Source: Tigriopus japonicus
Lineage: Eukaryota > Arthropoda > Copepoda > Harpacticoida > Harpacticidae
Length of the DNA: 64,000 nt
Assembly: GCA_010645155.1 (NCBI GenBank)
Contig: JAAGOF010000250.1
Span: forward strand, 1,036,756 to 1,100,755
Direction: 5' to 3'
The notes under the pieces are model-generated. The model saw nothing but the letters and a program-made list of their open reading frames with translations, did no database searches and was not told the origin of the DNA. Below, in pieces: positions 45,949-55,016 of this stretch; position 1 is the first letter of the stretch, and every line of letters begins with the position of its first letter. The translations under genes and the position numbers were made by a program.

Positions 45949-46695
45949 TCTTTTGGTCATATTGGCTTTTTATTCATGTTTACTTCATTTATTATGAGTT
46001 TTGTATGTAGGGCGTATTTGCATCTTCAGGAACCAAATTAGCTAAAATGTAAAATGCTATGCATATTTTCATTGTTTGAAATAATCCACATTGTGCGACA
46101 AAATTTAAAAAAAACTAATCTCAATAAGATGTCCTGGATTGAGGGAAGCTCTACCTACCTCTTCTATTCTGCGTCCACTTGAACATTCAAATGTCACTTG
46201 AATAACATTTAAAAAACAAGTTATTTCTCTTGTTTTGTTCCCACTTGCAATTCACAATGCAACTTATAGAGGACAACAACAATTCACTGATCTCTCCACT
46301 TAATTCACGAATCAAACAAACACATGCACATTTTCAATATTTCTTCCTTGTTTATCAATTACTACTAAGTTGAGGCAAGGAAGTTTTCTTTTCCCAACCA
46401 GGATCGCCATCTCTACCGTGCCACCTTTAGACATCAATAAGGCCTGTAGCGTAAAAATATTTTCACAATCAGTCGTGGGAATCCTTTCACTTGAATGCTT
46501 AACAGAGATCATCTTGTGGAGAGGAAACTCAATGCAATTCTGATTGTTTCCATCTAATTGTCCAAAATTCCTCTCTCTATAATTTTCATGTCTGTGATAA
46601 ACCAATAGTTCTTGGGAAGAAGTGCTCCTCCTAGTTCAGTATCAATCAAGTAGAGCTAGGTCAGTTGTACGCTCTGGACGAGCTTCTTGAAGTTA

Positions 46696-47723
46696 ACCAT
46701 TCACATGCAAGATCAAGTACAAGATTGCAGCAATAAGAAATCAATTTATTGCAAAAATACTGTTCATGTATATATTTTTGCCTTACGCTAGATTTCTATT
46801 GTTAACCTGAAGTGCTCTAGTTTAACCAAGGTATCCTTGGTTTAACCAGTATTGTACCTAGAGTCGCATTCACATACCATGTCAAATGCCTGTTCTATAA
46901 GCACACTGATTGTTACTTAAAAGTGGCTACATGATTATTCAGTATGGGTTCGTCAGAACATGAAATACACGGGGGTTTCACTTACCGGAACGGAAAACTG
47001 CGTCTTTTACGTGGGTTCTTTCTACTCGGGCCTGAGAAAGAGTTGAATCGTAGAGCAAGTTAATTTCGGGCAACTCTAAACCACCAAGTCAACCAGATTT
47101 CTTGCCTCTTGAGCTGTTGCCACCTAGGTCAGGTGGGCAAGTGCCAGAGGCGTCGGTGGAGCGAGGAAGAGGAGCAGGCCGCTCCTACACCTCCACCTCT
47201 GACACTTGCACCACCTTCCCGAGGTGGCAACAACTCAATCGGAAGAGAATCTGGTTGACTAAGTGGTTCCGAGTTACCCTCAACCAACTTTCTCTCCTCC
47301 TCTCCTCTTACTCAGGCCCTGGTAGAATGTAACCCGGGTAAAAGAAATAGCTATTCCATATTGGATGTAAAATTCCCCACGCAGGTGGCTTGTTTCCTGT
47401 CAGAAAGATAGCTGGAAAACCAATTTACAGCCATTTGAGAAGGTATAACTTTTCACTCCGGCATTCGATTGGGCTGAAATTTGCAGAAGAACGCAAATGG
47501 TTCGTTTCTGCTGGAAATCATAATTCTCATTGCTAGCCTCCTCCTCCATGATTTCCGTGCTTCTTGCATTATGTTAGGAATAAGTTTGGTTGGGGTAGGT
47601 TTAAATCTGTTAGTTTTTTTTTCGTTCTGGATTCATCTATTTTAATGCATAAAACAAAATAAAAGAGAAGTTGGTTTTGACAATCAATAGACCAAAAAAA
47701 AACAGTTCTAATACAATATAATA
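46696..47723. other. No gene seen
   Basis: GC-richer patch at 47100-47330 with an inverted repeat (GTTGCCACCT / AGGTGGCAAC) and GCCAGAGGCG; the 76-codon frame there has no domain. Confidence 0.45.
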
Positions 47724-48011
47724 ATGAAGTTCTTTTTCTCTCTTCTTTATCGGGCTCCTTCATTGTTCAATTTGTTGCCCATTAGTCTTCGTCGGGACTA
47801 TGTAGGAGCTAATCCTCTAACAGCATTTAAGGCAGGATTAAACAAATCTTTAAATACTATTCCTGATCAACCCACTATTCAAGAGTTGTACAGATCTGCC
47901 AACAGTAACTCATTGGTAGATCAAATTTCATATAAACGGTAATCTAATAAACTATATTAATCATTAACTCTCTTTGCAAGGAATCCCATTCCTTGTAGTG
48001 GTATTAAAAAA
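47724..48011 (+). mobile_element. LINE 3' end with RT C-terminus
   Basis: The frame 47724-47942 gives SLLYRAPSLFNLLPISLRR, FKAGLNKSLNTIPDQP and YRSANSNSLVDQIS, the C-terminal segment of a non-LTR RT. The 3' UTR ends AAGGAATCCCATTCCTTGTA, GTGGTATTAAAAAA. Confidence 0.65.
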
Positions 48012-48067
48012 TTCGCCACCCTCTCAAGAAGGCATCCAAAGATCACCAAGACACCAAGGAATGTTTA

Positions 48068-48197
48068 AGGGTTGTACAGATCTGCCAACAGTATTCGTTG
48101 CTAGATCAAATTTCGTAAAAGTATCAATTGTACAAACTATTTCATTGATGATTTATTGTTTGCAGGGAAGTACATTCCTTGTAGCGGTAGTAGAAAA
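48068..48197 (+). mobile_element. Second LINE 3' end in tandem
   Basis: GTTGTACAGATCTGCCAACA, TTCGTTGCTAGATC and the end TGCAGGGAAGTACATTCC, TTGTAGCGGTAGTAGAAAA repeat the end of the preceding copy, in the same orientation. Confidence 0.55.
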
Positions 48198-48239
48198 TCC
48201 GCAACCTCTCTCAATTTCGAAGAATGCCCACCCTGTTTC

Positions 48240-48400
48240 TCCTCCGTCTCATATGCTACTTTTATGTTTCTAGGTATGCTTCTACTATACTTCAAATGGA
48301 CCTCAACAACCGACCTGTAAGGTCAGTTATTGAGGTAGTTTGGAAGTATAGTAGAAGCATAGCTAGAAACACAAAAGAAGCATATAAAACGGAGTAGAAA
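48240..48400. repeat. Palindrome centred on AACCGACCTgtaAGGTC
   Basis: CTAGGTATGCTTCTACTATA, CCTCAACAACCGACCT is mirrored by AGGTCAGTTATTGAGG, TATAGTAGAAGCATAGCTAG. A degenerate third arm follows at about 48490-48570, and a relative lies at about 22690-22925. Confidence 0.6.
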
Positions 48401-48571
48401 TAACCATTCTCGATCAAGTTTTGTTACATAAGCTGTGATTAAAAAACGCAACTTATTTAGCGAAACTTCATCGAACATAGTTATTTCTACTCTGTCTCAT
48501 CTGCTTTCTCCGTGCTTTTAGATATGCTTCTACCAAACTTCCAAATTGCCTTAACAACCGACCTATAGCTT

Positions 48572-48769
48572 TCAGAGAAGAAGAATTAGGGGGTGCCACA
48601 ACTGGTATAAAATATACAATATGTGGCGTGGTTTCTTTAGGGTGTTTGTCGCAGCTGAATTACGATTTGTGTCCTTATCAGTTGAACTGATGAGAAGGAA
48701 TCCAACGAGAATAAAGAGTAAAAATGTTGTTGTCATCCATGAAAAGAACTGGAGATTTATGTTGGTCAT
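48572..48769 (-). CDS. Possible small secreted peptide, unrelated to the family
   Basis: A 65-codon frame starts at 48769 with a second Met at residue 12. From that Met it has a strongly hydrophobic leader (MTTTFLLFILVGFLLISS), then a polar stretch with KKPR and an aromatic C-terminus. CTATTTAAAG, like the TATA box of genes E and F, lies just upstream on the same strand (about 48795-48786). No splice structure is evident and the frame is short, so chance is possible. No family recognised. Confidence 0.25.
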   Translation of the reverse strand: MTNINLQFFSWMTTTFLLFILVGFLLISSTDKDTNRNSAATNTLKKPRHILYILYQLWHPLILLL

Positions 48770-49344
48770 GCGAATTTTGCGTTACTTTAAATAGAAACGT
48801 TTCTGGAATCAATAGAAATCATTAGAAACATTTACTGAAAGTCTGGAGGATATAAAGCTAACTCCTTTCTCAAGTGCAATTTAACGTTGAAATCTCCAAA
48901 AATGTAACTCATTCTGTAAAGTTGGTTTGCGAAATCGAAAGCACTCGGGGAAGCCAAGGGAAATATTTTTGACAAACAAAGGTCAATTTTTACCTGTCGT
49001 CTAAGTGGTAAACAATGTGTTTTTGCATTACAAACGAAGACTGATTAAACGCCTACGAGGACGTTTTATTTTTTATCGTATTGGTTGTTCCACTCCAACA
49101 TCAATATTAAGACGGTCAAGGAGTTTGAAAAAATTACAGGGAAGGAATATGAAAACGGCAAGATTCTTTTTTTAATGTATTAAATGGTCATTGCGCACAA
49201 AACATGTCAAATTCGTATCACAATCATATAGCCATGGAGTGAAAGAGCTTTTCTTCGATTCGACGTCGACAAAAAGATCCGAAGGAAAATTATGTTCATC
49301 CATGCTGATTAGGAGGAAATGCAAAGAAAAGATCACTCTAAAAG

Positions 49345-49554
49345 TACGTATAGATTGACCGAGTCATTGCTCGGAGGAATTGGTGATGGGGTGGTTGGTC
49401 GCTGGATACAGTCTCTCCAACCATGAAGGTGGTTTTGCCCCAACGGTGGTTGGAGAGTCTACCAATGTATTTATTTCTCCCTCTCTCCGCGCAATCTCCA
49501 AAGAGAGCGGGGGAGAAGAATTGACGTCAAAGAAACATGTCAGACCTATAAAGG
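49345..49554 (+). promoter_or_regulatory. Gene G promoter: distal element, inverted repeat, TATA box
   Basis: TACGTATAGATTGACCGA at 49345-49362, inverted repeat CTCTCCAACCA...TGGTTGGAGAG at 49413-49457, and CCTATAAAGG with TATAAAG at 49548-49554, 83 bp before the ATG. The order and spacing match gene C. Confidence 0.65.
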
Positions 49555-49636
49555 GGATTTCAGCCTGATCTATTCCCAAGTCGTTCTAGACCTTTGGCGA
49601 TCAACAAGTCTCTTGCTTTCAACAAACAACAGCATC

Positions 49637-50032
49637 ATGCAATATGTGAGTAATTTGGCTTCAAAGTTAACAGGGTACCTTTGACTAATGTATTTTTTTT
49701 TTCAGACCCCCCTGATCTTCGTGGCCTTGTTTGGCCTGAGTTTGGCCGTTCCTCAAGGAGACGATACTCAGATTGTGGAGGCATTCAAATATACTCCCCT
49801 ATCTCAAGACAAAATCATCGAGCTCTACGAGTTTTTGAAGACCGAACTTGAAGGCGAGGATGGCGAGGTTTATGAAGTGGCCGAGACTCTCCGGAACAAG
49901 CGAAGTGCTGAGGCTGGTCCTTTCTTCCTCCGTTGGCTCTTTGGCCGACGGAATTACGATTACGATTACGGCTATGACAACCATTACAACCGTGGATACC
50001 GAAGCCACGGCCGACGAAGCTACTACCACTAA
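49637..50032 (+). CDS. Gene G: secreted, furin-site peptide precursor (111 aa)
   Basis: Exon 1 is 49637-49645 (MQY), exon 2 is 49706-50032, intron 60 bp (GTGAGT...TTCAG). The signal peptide ends near LFGLSLAVPQ. It has the acidic pro-region with KIIELYEFLKTELEGE, R-N-K-R at 49892-49903, SA-EA-GP at 49904-49921, FFLRWLF at 49922-49942, then Gly and Arg-Arg, and the Tyr/Asp/Asn tail ending SYYH. It is the inverted duplicate of gene C, conserved from about 49345 in the promoter to about 50095 in the 3' flank. Function unknown; a secreted, proteolytically released basic peptide is the supported part. Confidence 0.88.
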
Positions 50033-50099
50033 ACTCAAGTTCAAAAGTCCAAATACTGATTTAAATTTTTGTGATAATCCATCGATAAAAATATATGCG

Positions 50100-51480
50100 T
50101 CCAATAGACTGAAATCATTGCTTTAATTGTGCTTTGGGAAGCTATTTTGACTTACTTCAAACTGATAAAGTATATTAATGAATCTTGGAGATTGACATTT
50201 AATCGTCAGGAAAAGTAACCATTTAGGAAATAGGATAGGCGACTAATCAATTTACTAGTCAGTAGGACACGGATTGTGCAAATCATCTTAGGATCAAATT
50301 TCTCTTTAAAGAAGGAATTACATCTTTGTTCATTGTTCAACAATTTTGGCCCCTTGAGACAAAAAACGTACGTTCAAAAGAAATTTGGAGGTCAGTCCGC
50401 CTCTTAGTACTTGAATACCTCAATTGATTGTCATTATTTTACTTGACAGGACAATTCTGTCCTAGGTCTTAACGACTAGTAATTTAAAAAAAGGATACAA
50501 ATCGCTTTTTGAAATGATGTGTAAAATATTTTCGTGCTCTAATGGTCCATTGTCTTGTCCCGAAAAAATTAAATCAAATACATAATTGGTCATGTTAATT
50601 CCGTAATCCTAAAAATTTCCTGATTAAAGATAAATTATTAATAACATCAAGAACCTTGCAAAGAAATCAACGTGAGAAAAAACAGTGTTAAAACTTGATA
50701 ATTTCATATTTGCATGAAGGTCAAGAAAATACACGTACTTGTTCAAAATAAATATTATATCTCACAAATACTAAATTCAAAAACATAGCAAAATAGGCGG
50801 AGTTTTTAAAATAGTGCAATATAGTTGGAAATAGTTCAGTCACTTTGGATCCTCATTGGTTATCTCGTTGATATTTCGCCAAAAACTTCGGGTTTTATCA
50901 ATTGATCTTGTTATGATCATTTTCAAATCTTCAAATTCCGATCTATCCGGAATGATTCGGATGGATTAATCCTTAATCCGAATTTTCGAAATTTGGATTT
51001 ATCCAGGATGCTCTATTGCCACACGGTTGTTGGTTAATCCTGACATCTTTTGGATAGGAATTCGTGCTAAAACGATTAGTTTCCGTTTCCGTTCAGAGTC
51101 TCTACGAACAGAACAACATTGATTATACATAGAGCTTAAAGTAAAATAATGTTTGCCTCGTTTGTGCGTCAACACTTGCGTCAACACTCGGCTTTTGCTC
51201 TCACTAAGTGTCTTTCTAGGGTTGCTTAGAACAATGGTAGGGTAGCATTTGGTGTGACCTAGTTCATTAATGATATCATGATTGAAATCTATTAAGACCT
51301 TGGCTTTTTCAATAACGATAGATCAGTCTTTTACCTTTGAAACTTCGATAATTTGATAGATAGCAAGTAGACACTCATGTATCGTATGGCCCCTGAATGT
51401 CTTCCGATCTGGGAGATGAGTCATACCGTCATAGATATGGACAAAATATTGCCAGGAAGAGCAAAGATTACCTGAACTAA
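50100..51480. other. No gene seen
   Basis: 3' flank of gene G. ATCCGGAATGATTCGGATGG and neighbouring TTAATCC/GGATTAA repeats near 50940-51000 may be an element end. Confidence 0.45.
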
Positions 51481-51546
51481 ACTTAAACCTAAACCTAAAC
51501 CTAACCTAACCTAACTAAGCCTAACCTAACCTAAACATACCTAAAA
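51481..51546. repeat. Interstitial telomere-like CCTAA/CCTAAA repeat
   Basis: About eleven units of CCTAA or CCTAAA with one CTAAG variant. CCTAA is the complement of TTAGG, the usual arthropod telomere unit. It follows the 51.6 kb SINE head on the minus strand, so it could also be that element's microsatellite tail. Confidence 0.6.
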
Positions 51547-51595
51547 ATATAGAAAAACAAACAATATTTACTGAAAAACGTTTGAAACAAAATCC

Positions 51596-51692
51596 CTCTT
51601 GGAGGCGCGAACCCCAACTCAGAGTTCAGTAAGCACGAGTGCTAACTCTGAGCTATCACGATTTGTTGTCCAAGAGAGGGGTATTTGTGGTT
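51596..51692 (-). mobile_element. tRNA-like SINE head or pseudo-tRNA
   Basis: The reverse strand has TGATAGCTCAGAGTTAGCAC (A-box) and GAGTTGGGGTTCGCGCCTCC (B-box), with outer arms CCTCTCTTGG / CCAAGAGGG. The stems do not make a standard tRNA, so a SINE head is likelier. Confidence 0.45.
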
Positions 51693-51762
51693 TATTTAGT
51701 GCTGCAGATGAGCCGCCTCCCAGATCGGAAGATAGTGAGGAACGAATCATTTTCATTGCAGA

Positions 51763-51930
51763 TATTTTATTACCGCTAAAGGAATGGGATTCCCTGTAAA
51801 GAAAGTTAATCATTAACTTTACCACAGATAATATAAAATTGACGTTTTTATGATATTTGGTCTACCAACGAGTTATTGTTGGCAGATCTGTCCAACCATT
51901 GATTTGATTGGGAATATTGATAATTGAACC
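51763..51930 (-). mobile_element. LINE 3' end fragment
   Basis: Minus strand: CAGATCTGCCAACAATAACT, CGTTGGTAGACC, then TTTACAGGGAATCCCATTCC, TTTAGCGGTAATAAAA. Confidence 0.55.
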
Positions 51931-52387
51931 ATTTTCAGGGCTGATTGGAGCAACTAAATATTGGATTAGATAATTTCAGTCTGCTTCTTTAAAAAACAGT
52001 CTTGCCACAATGGACTGTGGCGGGTTGAAATAGAATACGCCAGGATTGAAATAGAAGTTGTACCACACAAAGGCTTGAAGACTAGTTGCTTGGTCTTGAA
52101 TTGAACTAAGTTAGAAATGTTAGACAACCTAACAATATGTGTTTTTCTACGTTTGGATTTTGCATTTGGTTCAACAACGTATTCATTGGCAAACCTAGCC
52201 TTGTGGGTACTGGCAACGAAAACAAAAAAGAACACAAACACAGGCCATAAAATTTGACCTTATGACATTTTTGTGAACTTTAATCCATCAACAAAATGAC
52301 CACCAAGCTTTAAACTATGCTCTATTCTTTTAAGAACAGTTTTCTCGCGAATTTCAGTCAAAGATCTTCTTTCGTACTCTTTCTCTC
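51931..52387. other. No gene seen
   Basis: Short frames only, upstream of the gene H promoter. Confidence 0.5.
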
Positions 52388-52624
52388 GAACAAGAAATAT
52401 CTGGATTACCTCACGACGGCTGGACACATGGTAATATGTATCTGTTGACCGATGTGCCAAGGAGGTTTGGGAGTGGTTGTGGTTGAAAAATCTGGTTCGA
52501 GAGACTCGTATGAAAGCGTTGGAGAGTCTTTCTCCCAACGCTTCTGTACAGAACATGGCATGTTTTCCCAACCATCTTGGGGAAAGAAAAGCATGCGGCA
52601 AAAGAAGTCCCTGGGCCTATAAAA
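52388..52624 (+). promoter_or_regulatory. Gene H promoter: shared blocks, inverted repeat, TATA box
   Basis: GAACAAGAAATATCTGG at 52388-52404 (as in A), a degenerate TATGTATCTGTTGACCGA at about 52434-52452 (as in C/G), GTGGTTGTGGTTG plus TCTGGTTCGA at 52472-52500 (as in A/B), an inverted repeat GCGTTGGAGAG...CTCCCAACGC just downstream, and CCTATAAAAG with TATAAAA at 52618-52624, 96 bp before the ATG. It combines elements that are split between the other promoters. Confidence 0.65.
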
Positions 52625-52719
52625 GCAGAAGCTGGTCGGATTCAATCTCAAGTCAACCTAAAACTTTGGAAGAGCAAGCAATCCTCTCCTTTGAAAAGAT
52701 AATCCAAACCAACGCCATC

Positions 52720-53085
52720 ATGCAAAAGGTAAGCCTTTCAATGATCATTTCGTTTCAAAAATCACCACTCCCATGACTTACTCCTTTTCTCATTTTACAT
52801 CTTCAGATTCTGATTCTCTTTGTTTTAATGGGCCTGAGCTTGGCCGCTCCCCAACCAGATGACACCCAAATTGAGGAGGCACCCAAATACAACCCTCTGA
52901 CTCAAGAAAAGATCATTGAGCTCTACGAGTTCTTGAAGGCCGAACTTGAAGGTGAGGAGGACACTGACATTGAAGAGAGCCTTCTCCGAAAAGAACGAAG
53001 TGCCGAGGCCAGTCCCTTCTTCCTTCGTTGGCTCTTTGGTGGACGCAGATTTGGCGGTTATCGTCGTCGAGGCCATTACTTTTGA
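52720..53085 (+). CDS. Gene H: short secreted, furin-site peptide precursor (95 aa)
   Basis: Exon 1 is 52720-52728 (MQK), exon 2 is 52807-53085, with the longest intron of the family (78 bp). The signal peptide is MQKILILFVLMGLSLAAPQ. The acidic pro-region carries KIIELYEFLKAELEGE and ends R-K-E-R, still R-x-x-R. SA-EA-SP, FFLRWLF-G-G-RR and a short basic tail (RRRGHYF) follow, 28 residues after the site. From codon 12 or so into the 3' flank it is almost identical to gene J, while exon 1, intron and promoter differ. This is the clearest small cationic peptide of the set; function is inferred at most. Confidence 0.88.
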
Positions 53086-53518
53086 AATGTGTTCGAAGAA
53101 ATCCACGAAATCTTTTAATGCTTTGCAAAAAAATACATTCTTTTCAACTTAAACATTTCTTGTGTCTCTCTGAGGAAATACGGGGTTTGAAGCTTGTTTT
53201 GAATACGAAAAGCTTCGACGATTTTTTTGGAAGGGTGAAACAGTAAGAGTGACAAAATGTACATATGCAAATTCCACACCGAACTTGAGAATCTCAATGG
53301 GAAACATGGAAAACAGCAAAACCTTGAAAATATCAAGGCATTTTTTGTGGAACGCATTTTCTAATCTACCTGATACAAAATTTTGAATTTCTCCGTTAAG
53401 AGCAGAACCCACCAAACCGGTGAAAATGAGAAGTTGGATAATCCATGAAAAAAGTAGCAGAAAATCTAGCTTTGTATCCTCCCTCATTTAAGAGCTCTAG
53501 TTCTGATCTTATTGAAAT

Positions 53519-53956
53519 CAGTGATGGGTTTCGAGTTGGGAGTGCTGCAATTTTTAACTCGAAGTTTAATTGTTATTCAAAAAGACAGGCTGTATTAAAA
53601 TTTTTGACCAAAGACCTAAAAAGGACCAATATGGCAAAACTCGAACCAAAATCGAGTTCGAGTTCGAAAATACTTATTGCTGATGGACTTCAAGTTGATA
53701 ATGCTGCCATATTTTACTGGGAGATTCGATCTCTTGCCTTGTGAGAAGTCAAGTTATGGTTGTGATGTTTTAGATCTTAGACGACCATACCAATCGGTGG
53801 TGATGGAGCATTTGAGAGTACTTGAATGACATGAAATACAGTGTACTTGGGAGAACTGATTGAAGTGGTTCGATTCTTAACAATGGTGAGCTTTTTGACC
53901 CTCAAGGACCAAATTGGCAAAAGTATGCCAAAAATCCAACTCGAAGCACATCAGTA
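53519..53956. mobile_element. hAT-like MITE with exact 8-bp duplication
   Basis: Ends CAGTGATGGGTTTCGAGTTG and TACTGATGTGCTTCGAGTTG (complement), flanked by ATTGAAAT at 53511-53518 and 53957-53964. A related copy is at about 60665-60972. Confidence 0.7.
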
Positions 53957-53965
53957 ATTGAAATG

Positions 53966-54233
53966 TAGTGTAAATCCAACTAATTTCTTCAAATCACTTC
54001 AATCAGCTATGTGTTTCTGTTTTCCTGTTACTTTATGAAATAAGGTGTGCCATTGATGTTGAGAATAATGCATTAATCAGTAGGGGAACAGATTTCTGGT
54101 AGTGTAAATCCAACTAATTTCTTCAAATCACTTCAATCAGCTATGTGTTTCTGTTTTCCTGTTACTTTATGAAATAAGGTGTGCCATTGATGTTGAGAAT
54201 AATGCATTAATCAGTAGGGGAACAGATTTCTGG
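53966..54233. repeat. 134-bp perfect tandem duplication
   Basis: 53966-54099 and 54100-54233 appear identical base for base. The unit ends with the first 19 bases (TAGGGGAACAGATTTCTGG) of the next element. Confidence 0.85.
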
Positions 54234-54720
54234 CAAATAAAACATGCCTTTCAGGCCCAAAAAATGGCAAATAAACGCCCAAAATGGCAAAAAATGGCAA
54301 ATAGACCAAAATATAGCAAACCTGGCCATTAAATTCGGAAAATGAGCATTATGTTTCACCAACAGTAGAGTGGAATGCAAGTGTATGAACATTTAAGAGA
54401 AAATGTTTTTATATTCCATTGACTAATCAATATATCCGTTAAACAAAACATTTTGGGCAACTATTTGTTTTTCCCATTTTTTCCCACAAAAGACAATTTT
54501 TGTATTGATTTGCCCCAGAACCGACAAATTTTGCATTTAATTCCCCCAAAACCGACAAATTTTGCACTTAATTGCCCCAAAACCGACAAATTTTGCATTT
54601 AATTGCCCAAAACTGGCTAATAAAATGAAAACTGCCAAATAAACTTAAAAGCTAGCACATAGCAAATGGGCATGTTTTTGGGCATAAAAATCTTATTTAC
54701 CAGAAATCTGCACCACACTA
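54215..54720. mobile_element. hAT-like MITE with 33-bp internal repeats
   Basis: Ends TAGGGGAACAGATTTCTGG and TAGTGTGGTGCAGATTTCTGG (complement, in pieces) with TAATCAG on both sides (54208, 54719). TTGCCCCAAAACCGACAAAT, TTTGCATTTAA repeats three times at about 54509-54605. Confidence 0.55.
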
Positions 54721-54792
54721 ATCAGCTTTGTATTGATTATGCATTCCTTGGTAAAACGTAATATGTACTTCCAAAGAGGAGACAAACATCAC

Positions 54793-54961
54793 TAGGGCCC
54801 GGATTTGAAGTTGAAAAATTGATCAATGAAATTTTCAAATTTTTTGGCAAAATTTAGCCAAAATCGAGTTTTTTGGCTTTTGGGGAAAACTTTCAATTTT
54901 TGATCAATTTAAAAATCTTTTTTTTTTGGCCCAAAAAAATCAAGTTCAAATTCGGGCCCTA
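54793..54961. mobile_element. hAT-like MITE, 169 bp, TIR TAGGGCCCG
   Basis: Ends TAGGGCCCGGATTTGAAGTT and TAGGGCCCGAATTTGAACTT (complement); flanks AACATCAC and AACATCAT match at 7 of 8. Confidence 0.7.
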
Positions 54962-55016
54962 AACATCATAAACACTCTTCACATCAATGAGCCATAGCAA
55001 CTAAAATAGGTTTTAA

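Larger units (their letters stand above)
44258..46695. repeat. Direct duplication of about 0.65-0.75 kb, 1.7-1.8 kb apart
   Basis: 44258-45018 and 46060-46695 share ACATTGTG(T/C)GACAAAATTT, GGAATCCTTTCACTTGAATG, TTGTGGAGAGGAAACTCAAT, CTCTGGACGAGCTTCTTGA. The second copy keeps a 97-codon minus frame (46605-46312); the first has the same frame with stops. I do not recognise the protein, so it may be an old coding segment or a repeat. Confidence 0.65.

Noticed and set aside
49345..49362. TTGACC as a nuclear-receptor or W-box type site
   Set aside because: A single half-site-like hexamer is too common; only the longer 18-bp conservation among paralogues is informative.
54509..54605. Independent minisatellite of TTGCCCCAAAACCGAC
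   Set aside because: It is internal to the 54215-54720 MITE and better explained as that element's subterminal repeats.
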